Shown one piece after another: positions 44,447-54,311 of a stretch of 64,000 nucleotides of DNA. The notes beneath the pieces are model-generated. The model was not told where the DNA came from and did no database searches. It was given only the letters and a program-made list of their open reading frames with translations. The DNA lies in NCBI GenBank assembly GCA_029204225.1, contig CM055092.1, positions 78,502,527 to 78,566,526 on the forward strand. Reading direction: 5' to 3'. Position numbers and translations under genes: made by a program. Position 1 is the stretch's first letter. The number at the start of each line of letters is the position of its first letter. This DNA is from Diphasiastrum complanatum. Its lineage: Eukaryota; Streptophyta; Lycopodiopsida; Lycopodiales; Lycopodiaceae.

Positions 44447-45245
44447 TGTCAGAAATGGTGAACTCTTACAACTTTGTTGCAACACAAACAAGAAACGAAG
44501 GTCGAATGAGAACAATTCACGACAGTCAACGTCTCTTGACTCGAAGCACGAACGATTCGCGAATCATTCATGAATCGTAAACACACCTCCAAGACCGCAA
44601 ACCACAAAGGGATGCAAAATGAAACACTACAAAAGAAATGAAAAGAACAAAAGCGAACGGGAGATTACGAAGCAAACGAAGGGAAATCTTTCGCGCTGCC
44701 AGCTGGCAGTTCAACGGGCTTGGAGTCATAGACTTCATGCCCAGATAAAATGAGAGGTAATGACAAGGACTAACTGATTAGTTGATTAGCGTTAACTAGT
44801 CTTGTGATTCTACGTTTAGCCATCTTGTAAACTCCACACTGTGGAGGTATAAACTATCCTCGTTGGATCATAACTAGAAATCTGAATAGAGAGATCTGTA
44901 AGAGACAGAGACAGAGACATAGCGAATAGAGCAGAAAAGAAAAATACTAGAGTCGTGCATGAAAGTCTGCCAACAAGCAGAACACAACGAAAGAGCAGAG
45001 TGTAATTCCACCAACGAGCGAGACACTGACGATCTCGCTCTAAAAATCAAACTGATAATACAGTTGTTCCATTTTCTTGCATCTCCTTGTCTTTTGTCAT
45101 CTGTCTTGATTGCTAGAAACAAATGTGTGCAGTCGAGTGTCTAGGTTCTTGTAAAAGCTTCCGCGCAAAAGAAAATTCAAAGACACAAAATCGTTTGCGA
45201 ATACGAAGACGACAACGAAAAAGAAACAGTTTTGCTTTCGCGACA
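44447..45245 (+). repeat. Putative 3' LTR of copia H
   Basis: Starts TGTCAGAAATGG after the PPT. The best matching end is TTTCGCGACA at 45245, just before an antisense integrase scrap. There is no second copy, so the end is provisional. Confidence 0.5.
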
Positions 45246-45596
45246 TTTACAACTTTTAAATCAAGCTTACATCTATCTTCCTTAGGAATGTGTACAAAGG
45301 CCTTACATCCAAAGATTTGCAAGTGTTTCACCTTTGGCTTCTTCTTTGTGAATGCCTCCTCAGGTGTTATCTTTGGTACGACAATGGTAGGACTTCTATT
45401 TTGAAGATAGACTGTGGTATTGCATGCTTCTAACCAAAAATCTTTTGGTAGTTTCATCTCACCAAGCATAGATCTAGCACTTTCCACAATCGTACAATTC
45501 TTGTGCTTAGCTACACCATTGAGTTCAGGAGTATGAGCTTGCATAAATTGTCTTTTGATCCCACATTGATCACAAAGATCATTGAATTATACTTAT
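45246..45596 (-). pseudogene. Copia integrase fragment (copia I)
   Basis: The minus strand reads GIKRQFMQAHTPELNGVAKH, then CTIVESARSMLGEMKLPKDFW, PEEAFTKKKPKVKHLQIFGC and FVHIPKEDRCKLDLK. This is the second half of a copia integrase core and its C-terminal domain. The catalytic Glu of the usual NGVAERKN is Lys (NGVAKHKN). Upstream it ends at the palindromic repeat array, downstream at LTR H. Orphan scrap. Confidence 0.85.
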
Positions 45597-46012
45597 AACT
45601 CGAACAGTTCATATGGTTCATGTGTTCTGAAGAATAATCTCTTTTGGTATGAATAACTCGAACAGTGTTCGAGTTAGAACTATATGGTCTCATATAATCT
45701 TAGCAACAACCACCTCTTTTTGTAAGAATAACTCGAACAATGTTCGAGTTTCATCTGTATGTTCTCATGAACAACCTCTTCCATACTACTAACTTGTACA
45801 GTGGCTGTGTTATAGCTATATGGTCTCAGGAACAACCTCTTGTTGTAGTTATAACTTGAACATTGTTCGAGTTATGGCTACATGGCCTTGGAAACAATCT
45901 CTTATGTGCTAATAACTCGAACAATGTTCGAGTTATGACTATAGGGTCTAAGGAACATCCTTTTGTTGCTAATAACTCGAACAATGTTCGAGTTATAGCT
46001 ATTTGGTCTCAT
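45597..46012. repeat. Minisatellite of about 60 bp with a palindromic core, 7 units
   Basis: Units start at about 45597, 45655, 45730, 45791, 45853, 45914 and 45974 (steps 58, 75, 61, 62, 61, 60). Five contain the near-perfect palindrome around CTCGAACAATGTTCGAG; the first is half and the fourth is worn. Spacers share a TATATGGTCTCA-like block and ACAACCTCTT. It lies ~175 bp upstream of the ORF at 46187. Confidence 0.92.
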
Positions 46013-46186
46013 TCGTGGACGAACCACAATTGACATAAAGAATATCGAAGTGGATGTAGAACTTTATGAGACCATGGCTTGCCTTAGTTGCCTTAGAACT
46101 GTACATATGTATATTATTAGTTTATAGGCTTTAATCAATATATTTATTTATGTATTTTTCTTTTTCTTTTCACAATTGCAAGATCT

Positions 46187-46744
46187 TTGATGACTTCTGT
46201 AGATATAGAGAAATCTAATTTAATGTTGTTATTTTGGCAGATGTGGCTTCCGTGCAGGAATACGTTTGGTGCATTAGACAGTTTTGTTCAAATTGACAAT
46301 AGATATAGGTGGTGCTTTGAGGTATTTGAGAACGACAAGAGAAGAGACATATTTTTCTTTTCATTACAAAAAAATAGAGGGAGGAAATTGAACGGTGGAT
46401 GTGTTGTTGATATTCAAGAAGGCTTTGATGATTTAGGTTCTGTATTTTTAAAAGTGTTTACTGAACAAAATGGCAAATATTTGGAGTTGCATGCAAACAT
46501 TGAAGATTATGATATATTTATGATGACGACAGTTGTTAACAAAGAAGTTAATTCTTGTTATGGATTGAATTGGATAGTACACAATTATGATGTTTGTGAC
46601 ATATCTCACAAAGAGTTCATTGAAGGGTTTCCAAATGCAAAACTGCGAATTGCAAATCATCCAACTTTTGCAGAGATGAACAAAAAGAATGCTAGTAGCA
46701 AGGCAAGACAACAAAATAGAGATGTCGAGGAAACAAGTGCATGA
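46187..46744 (+). CDS. Unrecognised ORF, 185 codons
   Basis: An uninterrupted frame with an aromatic/acidic composition (RYRWCFEVFENDKRRDIFFF, GGCVVDIQEGFDDLGSVFLK, SCYGLNWIVHNYDVCDISHK) and a basic C-terminus (NKKNASSKARQQNRD). I do not recognise a family. Two acceptor-like sites (TTTTCACAATTGCAAG at 46180 and TTATTTTGGCAG at 46240) precede or interrupt the start, so it may be an exon. After the TGA at 46742 the sequence stays protein-like in other phases to 47105 (KKKRRKVVEDRKEVLIEVIS, CELPPAQYNCRPFKRDYC), suggesting a frameshift in a longer protein. It could be the 3' part of the transposase-like gene at 41690, but no direct link is visible. Confidence 0.45.
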   Translation: MMTSVDIEKSNLMLLFWQMWLPCRNTFGALDSFVQIDNRYRWCFEVFENDKRRDIFFFSLQKNRGRKLNGGCVVDIQEGFDDLGSVFLKVFTEQNGKYLELHANIEDYDIFMMTTVVNKEVNSCYGLNWIVHNYDVCDISHKEFIEGFPNAKLRIANHPTFAEMNKKNASSKARQQNRDVEETSA

Positions 46745-46787
46745 AAGAGCAACTTTATCGAGACTCCACAACAAATGGAATTGACGG

Positions 46788-47105
46788 TTGCTTTGGTGGA
46801 GCCAGAAGTGGCCAGAGCCACTTCGGAGTGTTCCTCCAATATCAACCAAAAAAAAGAGGAGGAAAGTTGTTGAGGATAGAAAAGAAGTTCTTATTGAAGT
46901 GATTTCTAAGAGGTCAAAAGTGAATACAAAGACTTGTGATGAAGAAGCACTTGCCCAAACAAATAACAAGTTGAATGCATTAAAAAAATTGTATCCATTG
47001 GGCATCCAAAATGAGGTCCAAATCGATGTGACTAGGTGTGAATTGCCACCTGCACAATATAATTGTAGGCCGTTCAAGAGGGATTATTGTGATTCTTTGC
47101 AATGA
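46788..47105 (+). pseudogene. Possible continuation of the unrecognised ORF
   Basis: An open frame of ~105 codons with a basic, nuclear-signal-like STKKKRRKVVEDRKE near its start and LNALKKLYPLGIQ and KRDYCDSLQ near the end, followed by a stop. Its start is out of phase with 46187-46744. Composition fits the same protein after a frameshift at 46740-46850. No homology recognised. Confidence 0.35.
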
Positions 47106-47526
47106 TCCTTGTTTAATACTGTTGGAGCATAATTGCCTCCAGTGGTACTTGGACTTAGGAGCAACTCAACATATGACTCACCATTGAGACTGGTTCCAAT
47201 GCTACAAGCCATTCACCCATTCAAGAGTTGTGCAACTTGGAGACAATTCATCTCAAGGTGAAGGGACAGCCAAAGTCGAGTTCCAGACTCGGTGATGTAA
47301 AGTTGTTATCCAACGTTCTTCATGTTCCTAACCTTACCAAGAATCTGCTTTTGATAAGTAGAATCAATGATTCTGGTTGAAGGGTTGAATTCAACATAGA
47401 GGGCTGCACCATACTCGATAAATCTAAAAAAATTTAGCTTTTGGTAGATGATGTCGCTATTTTTACAAGCTTAATCACTGCTATTCGACAAATAGTGAAG
47501 CTCTTCATTCTTTTGAATGGACTGAT

Positions 47527-48175
47527 ATGCTTTGGCATTTCAGGCTTGGCCACCTCAATTTCAATAGTATCCACCAAATGTCTGCTCAGAGACTAGTACA
47601 AGATCTGTCGTCCGCAAACCAACATCTCCATGCGAAAGCTGTATTATTAGCAAGCATGCTAGAAGCCCTTTCACTTCAGATTCAATTCATACATCCAAGG
47701 GCTTGCTTGACCTTGTACATAGCGACAATTGTGGCCCAATGCAGACTGCTTCCACAGGGGGAGCTCTATATTTCCTATCCTTCATCAACGACTTTTCTTG
47801 AAGGACTGCTACTTACTTTATGAAGAACAAATCCGAAGCATTCAAGTTCTTCAAGCAGTTCAAGGCATTTGCAGAAAGCCAGACCCAAAGGAAGATCAAG
47901 TCTCCACGCACAGATAGAGGAGGAGAGCACATCTCCACAGAATTCAAGGAGTTCTGTAAGGCTAGTGAAATACATTAGCGATTTACAACTAGCTACTCAC
48001 CTCAGTCCAATGGTATGGCTGAGAGGAAGAATTGGACACTCATCGAAAGTGCCAAGAGCATGTTGGCCCATGACTCTCTTCCAAAAATTTTTAAGGCAAA
48101 AGCAATTATTACAACTACCTATTTGCAGAATCGATCCATCACCAAAGCCCTGAATGGCAAGACACCTTATGAGGT
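47527..48175 (+). pseudogene. Copia G pre-integrase finger and integrase core
   Basis: DMLWHFRLGHLNFNSIHQMS opens the pre-integrase finger; the frame soon shifts. On alternate frames the core shows DRGGEHISTEFKEFCKA and YSPQSNGMAERKNWTLIESA, so the second Asp and Glu persist. ALNGKTPYEVWT closes the core near 48180. At least three frameshifts and a stop at 47976. Confidence 0.8.
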
Positions 48176-49837
48176 GTGGACATGATCAAAACCATCACTC
48201 AAACATATTTGAGTGTTTGGATGCATCACTTTTGCTCAATCCTTGAAGATCTAAGAAGAAAGCTAGATGACATGAAGAGCAGTAAAAAAATTCTCATAGG
48301 CCATTCCCTAGATCAGAAGGCATACAAGCTCTACCATCTAGATACTGAGAAGGCATTCATCAGTAGAGACGTCATTTTTTTAAAAGACCGATTCATCGAC
48401 CATAAGGGAACAGCTCCATCGACTTCCTATCCTAGAGCTGACAATTCGGAACTCAGCATTGATCAACAACTAGACTCTGACTCCGACAAAGAGATAGACC
48501 CTCGACAAGTCGAACCACATCAGAGGACCAAAGTTCAAGCTAGAAGATCGGACAGCCTCCATCTCGATTCATGGATGATCTACTTTGTGCAGGAACCAAA
48601 CACTATTTCAAAGGCAATGTCGACACCTGATGCTGACCAGTGGAAAGCTACAATGGACACTGAATTTGATTCTCTCATCAAGAATCAAACATGGACTATT
48701 ATCGAGATGCCAAAGGATCAAAATCCAATTCCATGCAAATGGACCTTCAAAGCGAAGTATGATGCTGAAGGAAGATTAAATTGATGCAAGGCCAGACTTG
48801 TCGCCAAAGGCTTCTCCCAGATTCTAGATTTGGATTATTCAAAGACCTTCAGCCCTGTCGTTAAGCATGCTGCGATTCATCTACTAATCTCCTTTGCAGC
48901 TGCAACCGATCTCGAAGTCCACCAAATGGATGTCCAGACTACCTTCCTCAATGGGACTATCGAAGAGGAGATCTATATGTTGCAATCAGAGGGATACGAG
49001 CTCAGGGGAAAGGAGCACCTAGTATGCAAAATCCACAAGGCTCTATATGGTCTGAAACAGTCACCAAGAGCCCGATTTCAGAAAATCTATGCATTTTTAA
49101 TCAAGAATGGTTTTATTCCAAACTCGGCAGACTCAAATGTTTATTTTAAGTCTGTTTTTTCTTTCTTCATAATCATCACTCTTTATGTGGATGATAGGTT
49201 ACTTTTTAGTAAAAATATAAATTTATTAAAAGATACGAAATGCATGCTAGCACAAGAGAACAAGATGACTGATATGAGTCTAGCTCATTACTACCTTGGA
49301 ATCCAAATTCATCGAAATCGATCCAATAGACAAATTTATATCAGTCAACAACGATATCTCACTAATGTACTAGAAAAATATGGAATGACCAACTGCAAAT
49401 CAAGTTACTTTCCACTCGACCCTGGTCTGAAATTATCGAAGGAACAATGCCCGAGGCAGAAAAAGGAGGAAATGAAGCAATATCCATTTCACTCCATTAT
49501 CGGCTCATTTTTGTATGCAATGCTCTGCACTCGACCAGACCTTGCATCCTCAATCAGTTCACTTAGCCAGTTCTTATCGAATCCAGGCTCAACCCATTGG
49601 AAAGCACTCATAAAGGTCATGAAGTATGTCCAAGCAACAAAACATCTTAGCATTTGTTATGGAAGTAGCCAACCTGCCAATATTCTCGAAGGATTTCTCA
49701 AAGGATACACAGATGCGGATTGGGCAGGGGATATCAACACTAGAAGATCAACTTCTGGATTTGTATTCTTATACAATCAAGGCCCAATCTCATGGAACAG
49801 CCAAAAACAGACCTCAGTAGCCGCTATCATCGACTAA
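48176..49837 (+). pseudogene. Copia G post-integrase region and reverse transcriptase
   Basis: The post-integrase tail includes KAYKLYHLDTEKAFISRDVI and the spacer up to RTKVQARRSD. Pre-RT AMSTPDADQWKATMDTEFDS and CKWTFKAKYDAEGRLN end at a TGA (48782) that splits the RT. It resumes with ARLVAKGFSQILDLDYSKTF, MDVQTTFLNGTIEEEIYM, YGLKQSPRARFQKIYAFLI, TLYVDDRLLFSKN (YVDD intact), HYYLGIQIHRNRSN and YPFHSIIGSFLYAMLCTRPD. RNase H starts GYTDADWAGDINTRRSTSGF. About 550 codons are interrupted by one stop before the frame is lost in RNase H at 49837. Confidence 0.9.
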
Positions 49838-50179
49838 ATCAAAATACATAGCTGCCACAATTGCTACCAAGGAGGCAATTTGACTAAGGAACTTGCTTGC
49901 AGATATCGACCTTGCTCAGCCACATCCAATGACAATTTATTGTGACAATCAAAGCAGAATTGCACTATCTCTAAATCCGAGATTTCACTCTCGAAGCAAA
50001 CATATCGAAATCAGGTATCACTACCTTAGAGAAAAAGTGCAAAGCAAGGAAGTGTCATTGGTTTACTATAGGACAGATCTTATGGCAGCAGATTACTTCA
50101 CGAAAGCTCTATCAAAGGAGCACCATCTAAGATTTAACGACATGCTAAATCTGAAGATCAAAGTTTTACAGGATCCACA
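49838..50179 (+). pseudogene. Copia G RNase H C-terminal part
   Basis: In a new phase: MTIYCDNQSRIALSLNP (catalytic Asp), FHSRSKHIEIRYHYLREKV and DLMAADYFTKALSK, ending QDPH with a stop at 50181. It follows a frameshift within the SS-EAEY region (49840-49880). Confidence 0.88.
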
Positions 50180-50190
50180 TTAAGGACGAG
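50180..50190 (+). other. Polypurine tract of copia G
   Basis: TTAAGGACGAG directly before TGTTGGATTTC. Confidence 0.75.
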
Positions 50191-50937
50191 TGTTGGATTT
50201 CTACGCTCGGGACCAAATCCATTCAGTAATGAACATCCTGAAAAAATTATGACTCAAACGACAAATCTGAAAAAGCCGACAAATGACTCAACCGACAAAT
50301 CTAACTCGACCGACAAGTCTATCTCAACTGACAAATCTAACTTGGCCGACACATCTTATCCAGTCAACAAATCTAAGGCAACAAACAAATTCGACTCTGA
50401 GGCAGCTGACAAATCTGAGGCAGTCGAAAAATTTGAGATAGTCAACAAATAGAACTCGGTCGACAATTTGGACTCGGCCGACAAATCGTAGGCCAAACAA
50501 TCTGACCAGGTCGAACAATCTGACTTCATCAATAGAGAAAAGTCGATCCAAGACTTTATGGTAGTTCACCTACTTGTACATAGTCTTTATTACTTAAAAG
50601 GTGGTTATCAACTACATGGCGGCTGTAATTAATTAAAGTAGGTAGAAAAGCATTGACCTGAAAGACTTAAAAATATCTTGTAAATAAAAATCTTTTAGCT
50701 ATCTATCTAGAGAGGGAAGCTCTAAAATATCTGTGCCTCACTGAATTGCACTCATAAGCTTCACGTCCATGTACTCACCTTCTGATTTTTATCACGAGTA
50801 CAATTTTACACTACTGTTTTTGTTCTATTAAATATTACTACTGTTTATTCATCTTTATTATTGCTGGTAACTGTTGCACTTCCGATCTACAATCGTCCGT
50901 TGTTCTACTTCCACTGCTATCCCACTGATGTCCGACA
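50191..50937 (+). repeat. 3' LTR of copia G
   Basis: Starts TGTTGGATTTCTACGC and ends GATGTCCGACA, an end like that of LTR C (TCTCCGACA). U3 contains an 18-bp-period array (50249-50520). The right boundary comes by analogy to C. Confidence 0.7.
50249..50520 (+). repeat. Short-period tandem array in LTR G (about 18 bp units)
   Basis: Variants of CCGACAAATCTAACTCGA repeat about a dozen times, giving runs such as STDKSNSTDKSISTDKS when translated. Periods drift between about 15 and 24 bp toward the right. It is part of LTR U3 and not a gene. Confidence 0.85.
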
Positions 50938-51019
50938 CATGGCCTTGATTCTAACATCTCAACGAAGTCAAGCTAAAAATCCACAGAAGCAAAAGGAAAA
51001 GCAAAATTCCAAATGAAAG

Positions 51020-51600
51020 AAATTTGAAAGGAAGTGCTACACCTGCAATTCACCAGATCATCTGGTAAGCGACTGTCCGATAAAAGCAAACTTGGCTGAG
51101 GAAGATGAAGAAAATGCGGAACCTGAAGAAAGATGTATGATGGCAAGGCAAAAGACTACATCTCTTAAAGCTTAACATTTCAGAAATAAGGTTGTGATCA
51201 ACAATGATAGCGATGAAGAGCTAGATCTACATTGGTATGTGGACTCTGGAGCCACCTCTCATATGACGCCCCACGAACATATCATTTGAGACTTTAGGTA
51301 TCTAGATCCACCTATTAGTATTTATATGGGAAACAATAAGCCTATTGTAGAAGAAGGGATAGGTAATGTTCTTATTGAGCTTAGTGAAACAAGAAGGGGT
51401 AAACTGATGGAAGTCTTATATGTACCTGATATCAGTAAAAATCTTCTTTCTGTCATCAGAATAATGGATATGGGTATTGAAACTAGACTTCAAGGGGGGA
51501 ATTGTCTGATTTATATTGATGAAAAGTTGGTTATAAAGAGTGTTAAAACTGGCAATCTATTTAGAGTTGAGAGCAATTCTTTAAAAGAAGAATAGGCAAA
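51020..51600 (+). pseudogene. Copia J nucleocapsid and protease
   Basis: KCYTCNSPDHLVSDCPIKA is a CCHC knuckle with normal spacing. After a stop at 51172, LHWYVDSGATSHMTPHE gives the protease DSG (about 51240). Then come ISIYMGNNKPIVEEGIGNV, KLMEVLYVPDISKNLLSVIR and a stop at 51593. Two stops within protease (51286 and nearby) disable it. Confidence 0.82.
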
Positions 51601-52018
51601 TATTGCTGAAGAAAGACCTGGCATAGAGTCACAGGTTTGTCATGAGAGATTAGGACATGCATCTCACAAAAAGCTAGAGAAATTAATATCAAAAGGGAAT
51701 AAGCTAGACAGGTGGGATGAAAAATGGGAAATCAAATGTTAACAGTGTAAAGCATGCTTAAGAGGGAAGATGAACAAGAAACCATTTGCTAAATCCAGTA
51801 AGCATTTTAGCAACAAAATTATGGAGCTCGTTCACAATGATCTTTGTGGACCCATTGAAGTATCATCCATAGGATCTGCAAAATATTTTATAACGATTAT
51901 TGATAATTATTCTCGTTATACTATCGTAAAGCCTCTAAAGCTCAAATCAGAAGCCTTATTCGTTTTCAAAGAATATGTGAATGCATGTAAGACTCAGAAG
52001 GGGAAAGCATCTATTTAG
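51601..52018 (+). pseudogene. Copia J pre-integrase finger and integrase N-terminus
   Basis: CHERLGHASHKKLEKLIS, then CKACLRGKMNKKPFAKSS and MELVHNDLCGPIEVSS (first Asp motif with Asn-Asp) and YFITIIDNYSRYTIVKPL. The frame stops right after ACKTQKGKASI at 52016. The next recognisable part is the end of the integrase domain (KLDPRAQKGVFVGYLDG, about 52060). Confidence 0.8.
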
Positions 52019-53085
52019 TTGCTTGTGCTATGCATTAGTAGAAGATATTGGTACAAAGAAACTTGATCCTAGAGCACAAAAAGGGGTATTTGTAGGATAT
52101 CTTGACGGATAGAAAGGACATAGGATTTATATCCCAGAAACTAAGAAGATTATAGTTTCAAGAGATGTAGAATTCTATGAAGACCAATCATACTATGATG
52201 AAAATACTCCCAAGAAGAACTATTTGGAGATAAGTTCTCAGACAGAAGCAATTCAACCTGCATAAGATCAGTCCATAGATCTCCAAGTTAAACTAGAAGT
52301 TGAAAGATAGGATGCAGCAGCAACAAAAGATCATGAGGAAAGAAAAGAACCAGATCAGAGTGTTCTCTTAAGGAAGTCAACTAGAATCAAAAGGGCATCA
52401 AAAAGGTATAAAGATATGATATATCTAATGGAGGAAAGGGGGGACTTCATACTAGAACCAAAGGCCCTCACAGAGACAAAACAATCAAAAAATATACCAA
52501 CAAATACAAAGGTGATTGGAAACAAATGGGTATACAAAGTTAAAACTTTTGCTGACAAAAGTGTTGACAGATTCAAAGCCTGGCTTGTAGCAAAGGGGTA
52601 TAGACAGATCGAGGGGATAGACTACACCGAGCCTATGCGCATGTGTTAAAAATTACTTCCATAAGAATCATGGTGGCAATTGCTACTCAAAAGTACTGGA
52701 AAATTGCGCAGTCGGACGTAAAAACAACATTTTTAAATGGAATTCTAGAAGAGACCATTTACATGATACAGTAGCCTAATTTTGAATTTGAAGGGAACAA
52801 GTGTTGCAAGCTGAAGAAGGCCATATATGGTCTAAAACATGGATGTAGACAATGGAATCAGAGGTTTGATAAATTTGTGAAGAAACTTGGAATGAAACTC
52901 TGCGTGTCTGATGGAAGCCTTTATACTCTTATAAATGGTCAGTATATTGTTTTGTTAGCAGTATATGTGGATGATATTATGATTACAAGTTGTGATGAGC
53001 ACAATATCAGGGAAATCCAGAAAGCTCTAGCATTGGAATTTAAGGTAAAAGATTTGGGAGAAATAGCCTATTATCTGGGAATATA
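52019..53085 (+). pseudogene. Copia J post-integrase region and reverse transcriptase
   Basis: HRIYIPETKKIIVSRDVEFY is the post-integrase strand. RT begins NKWVYKVKTFADKSVDRFKA and WLVAKGYRQIEGIDYTE, loses frame near 52635, and reappears with YGLKHGCRQW. The catalytic YVDD is intact in LLAVYVDDIMITSCD (about 52965), with VKDLGEIAYYLGI after it. A stop follows at 53084. Multiple stops in the thumb region. Confidence 0.85.
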
Positions 53086-53660
53086 GATAGAAAGAAATAT
53101 CTCTATATGGCGCCCAAAGATCATGAAGAAATGGAGGAGATGAAAAATAAGCCATTTCTAAATTTGGTGGGCTAAAAACCTAGGAAGAGCACACTGGAAG
53201 GCTGCAAAAAGGATCTTCAAATATTTGAAAGGAACACCAAATTGGGGCTAAACTTATTCAACCGATTTTGATGTTAAAATAATAGATTATGCTGATATTG
53301 TAGATTGGGGAGGAGACAAGGACACAAGGTGATTAACATCAGGGTATGTTTTCAACTGTTCAAATGCTGCAATAAGTTGGGATTGTGCAAGGCAAAGAAG
53401 TGTTGCATTGTGCAGAGAAAGTTGATCATAAGAAATGATAATCAAAGTTGTATTTTCGTTTGCAGGAATGGAGAGGAGCACAAGAAATGTACGCATATTG
53501 ATTTGCAATACAAGCTTGTTAAGGAGCCGATGGATGAAGATAAACTTTTTGTGGAGTACTGTGGAACCAAGGATATGATAGCTGACATGCTTACCAAGGC
53601 GCTTTCAAAAGAACAATATATGAAGCTTGTTGATTTGGCACGATTAAAAAGTGCTCCTTG
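53086..53660 (+). pseudogene. Copia J RNase H remnant
   Basis: The N-terminal half is unrecognisable apart from HWKAAKRIFKYLKGT (about 53190). The C-terminal half reads IRNDNQSCIFVCRNG, CTHIDLQYKLVKEPMD, and DMIADMLTKALSKEQYMKLV, then a stop at 53659. Catalytic Asp of DNQS is present; the rest is eroded. Confidence 0.8.
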
Positions 53661-53670
53661 AGGGGGAATT

Positions 53671-54046
53671 TGTTGAGTTAATAGTTCAATGAACACTTTT
53701 TCTGGTAGATAGTTATTGAGAATAGTTTCAGGAGCAGGTGGCATGATAAACGGTTAACAGTTAGGTAGCTGATAGGATTAAGTTTAGGCAATAGTTATTC
53801 GAATAGTTGATGGTAGACGTTTCATAAGTATGATGAGTTCGGGCTACTAGTGTATGCCTTTTGTGAGTAAAGTAGAGTGAATGCAAAGAGAGTATACGTA
53901 CCGTGAATCTCTGAGAAGTGATTATGTAATGAGATCTTTCTTGATAAGTGATAAAATAAGCTTTTGTTAGGATGGAAATCTGTTGCGTACATATGAGAAT
54001 GATTGTGCTTTGATATGTCTTTTGGTTGCACGCTTTAGACTTAACA
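53671..54046 (+). repeat. 3' LTR of copia J (376 bp)
   Basis: TGTTGAGTTAATAG ... TTTAGACTTAACA, with termini TGTTGAGT/ACTTAACA nearly inverted. GAGGGGGAATT (53660-53670) precedes it as PPT. Unique in the window. Confidence 0.75.
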
Positions 54047-54236
54047 AAAATATCTCTGCAAGTGGATATCTCCCCTCAATAGATCAGCCTCTCTGAACTA
54101 GTCCCACTTAAAAATTGCAGAACAACTTGTATTTACTTCTTCGCTGCATTCCGTCATTTTCGGTTTGAAAGTTGTTCTCCTCCAGCGAGTCGTTTTTAGG
54201 GCGAAACCGGAAACCATACTGTCACATTCTATTGTC

Positions 54237-54256
54237 TATATATAAAAGACGAAGGT

Positions 54257-54309
<53 letters not shown>
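54237..54309 (+). promoter_or_regulatory. Candidate plant promoter: TATA box followed by CT repeat
   Basis: TATATATAAAAG at 54237-54247 is a strong TATA element. An uninterrupted CT microsatellite (54259-54309, 51 bp) follows 12 bp later, where a 5' UTR would lie; CT tracts are common in plant 5' UTRs. No convincing coding start follows within 300 bp, so it may belong to a gene whose first exon is untranslated or to a lost gene. Confidence 0.4.

Positions 54310-54311
<2 letters not shown>

Larger units (their letters stand above)
47135..50190 (+). mobile_element. Copia G, 5' truncated (protease to RNase H)
   Basis: From a worn protease (WYLDLGATQHMTHH, with Leu replacing the Ser of DSG) through pre-integrase, integrase, RT and RNase H to the PPT and 3' LTR. 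Gag and the 5' LTR are missing. Related to C and F. Confidence 0.85.
50938..53670 (+). mobile_element. Copia J, 5' truncated (gag knuckle to RNase H)
   Basis: Knuckle, protease, integrase start, RT and the RNase H end are recognisable in order, followed by a PPT and 376-bp LTR. The integrase core after KGKASI is deleted (about 52015). Many stops. Confidence 0.82.

Noticed and set aside
45655-45675. Palindrome resembling a bacterial SOS (LexA) box
   Set aside because: The window is a plant genome full of retrotransposons, and the spacing is one base short of the Gram-positive consensus; the similarity is coincidental.
50249-50452. ORF encoding a Thr/Asp/Lys/Ser repeat protein
   Set aside because: It lies wholly inside LTR G and results from a short-period DNA array.
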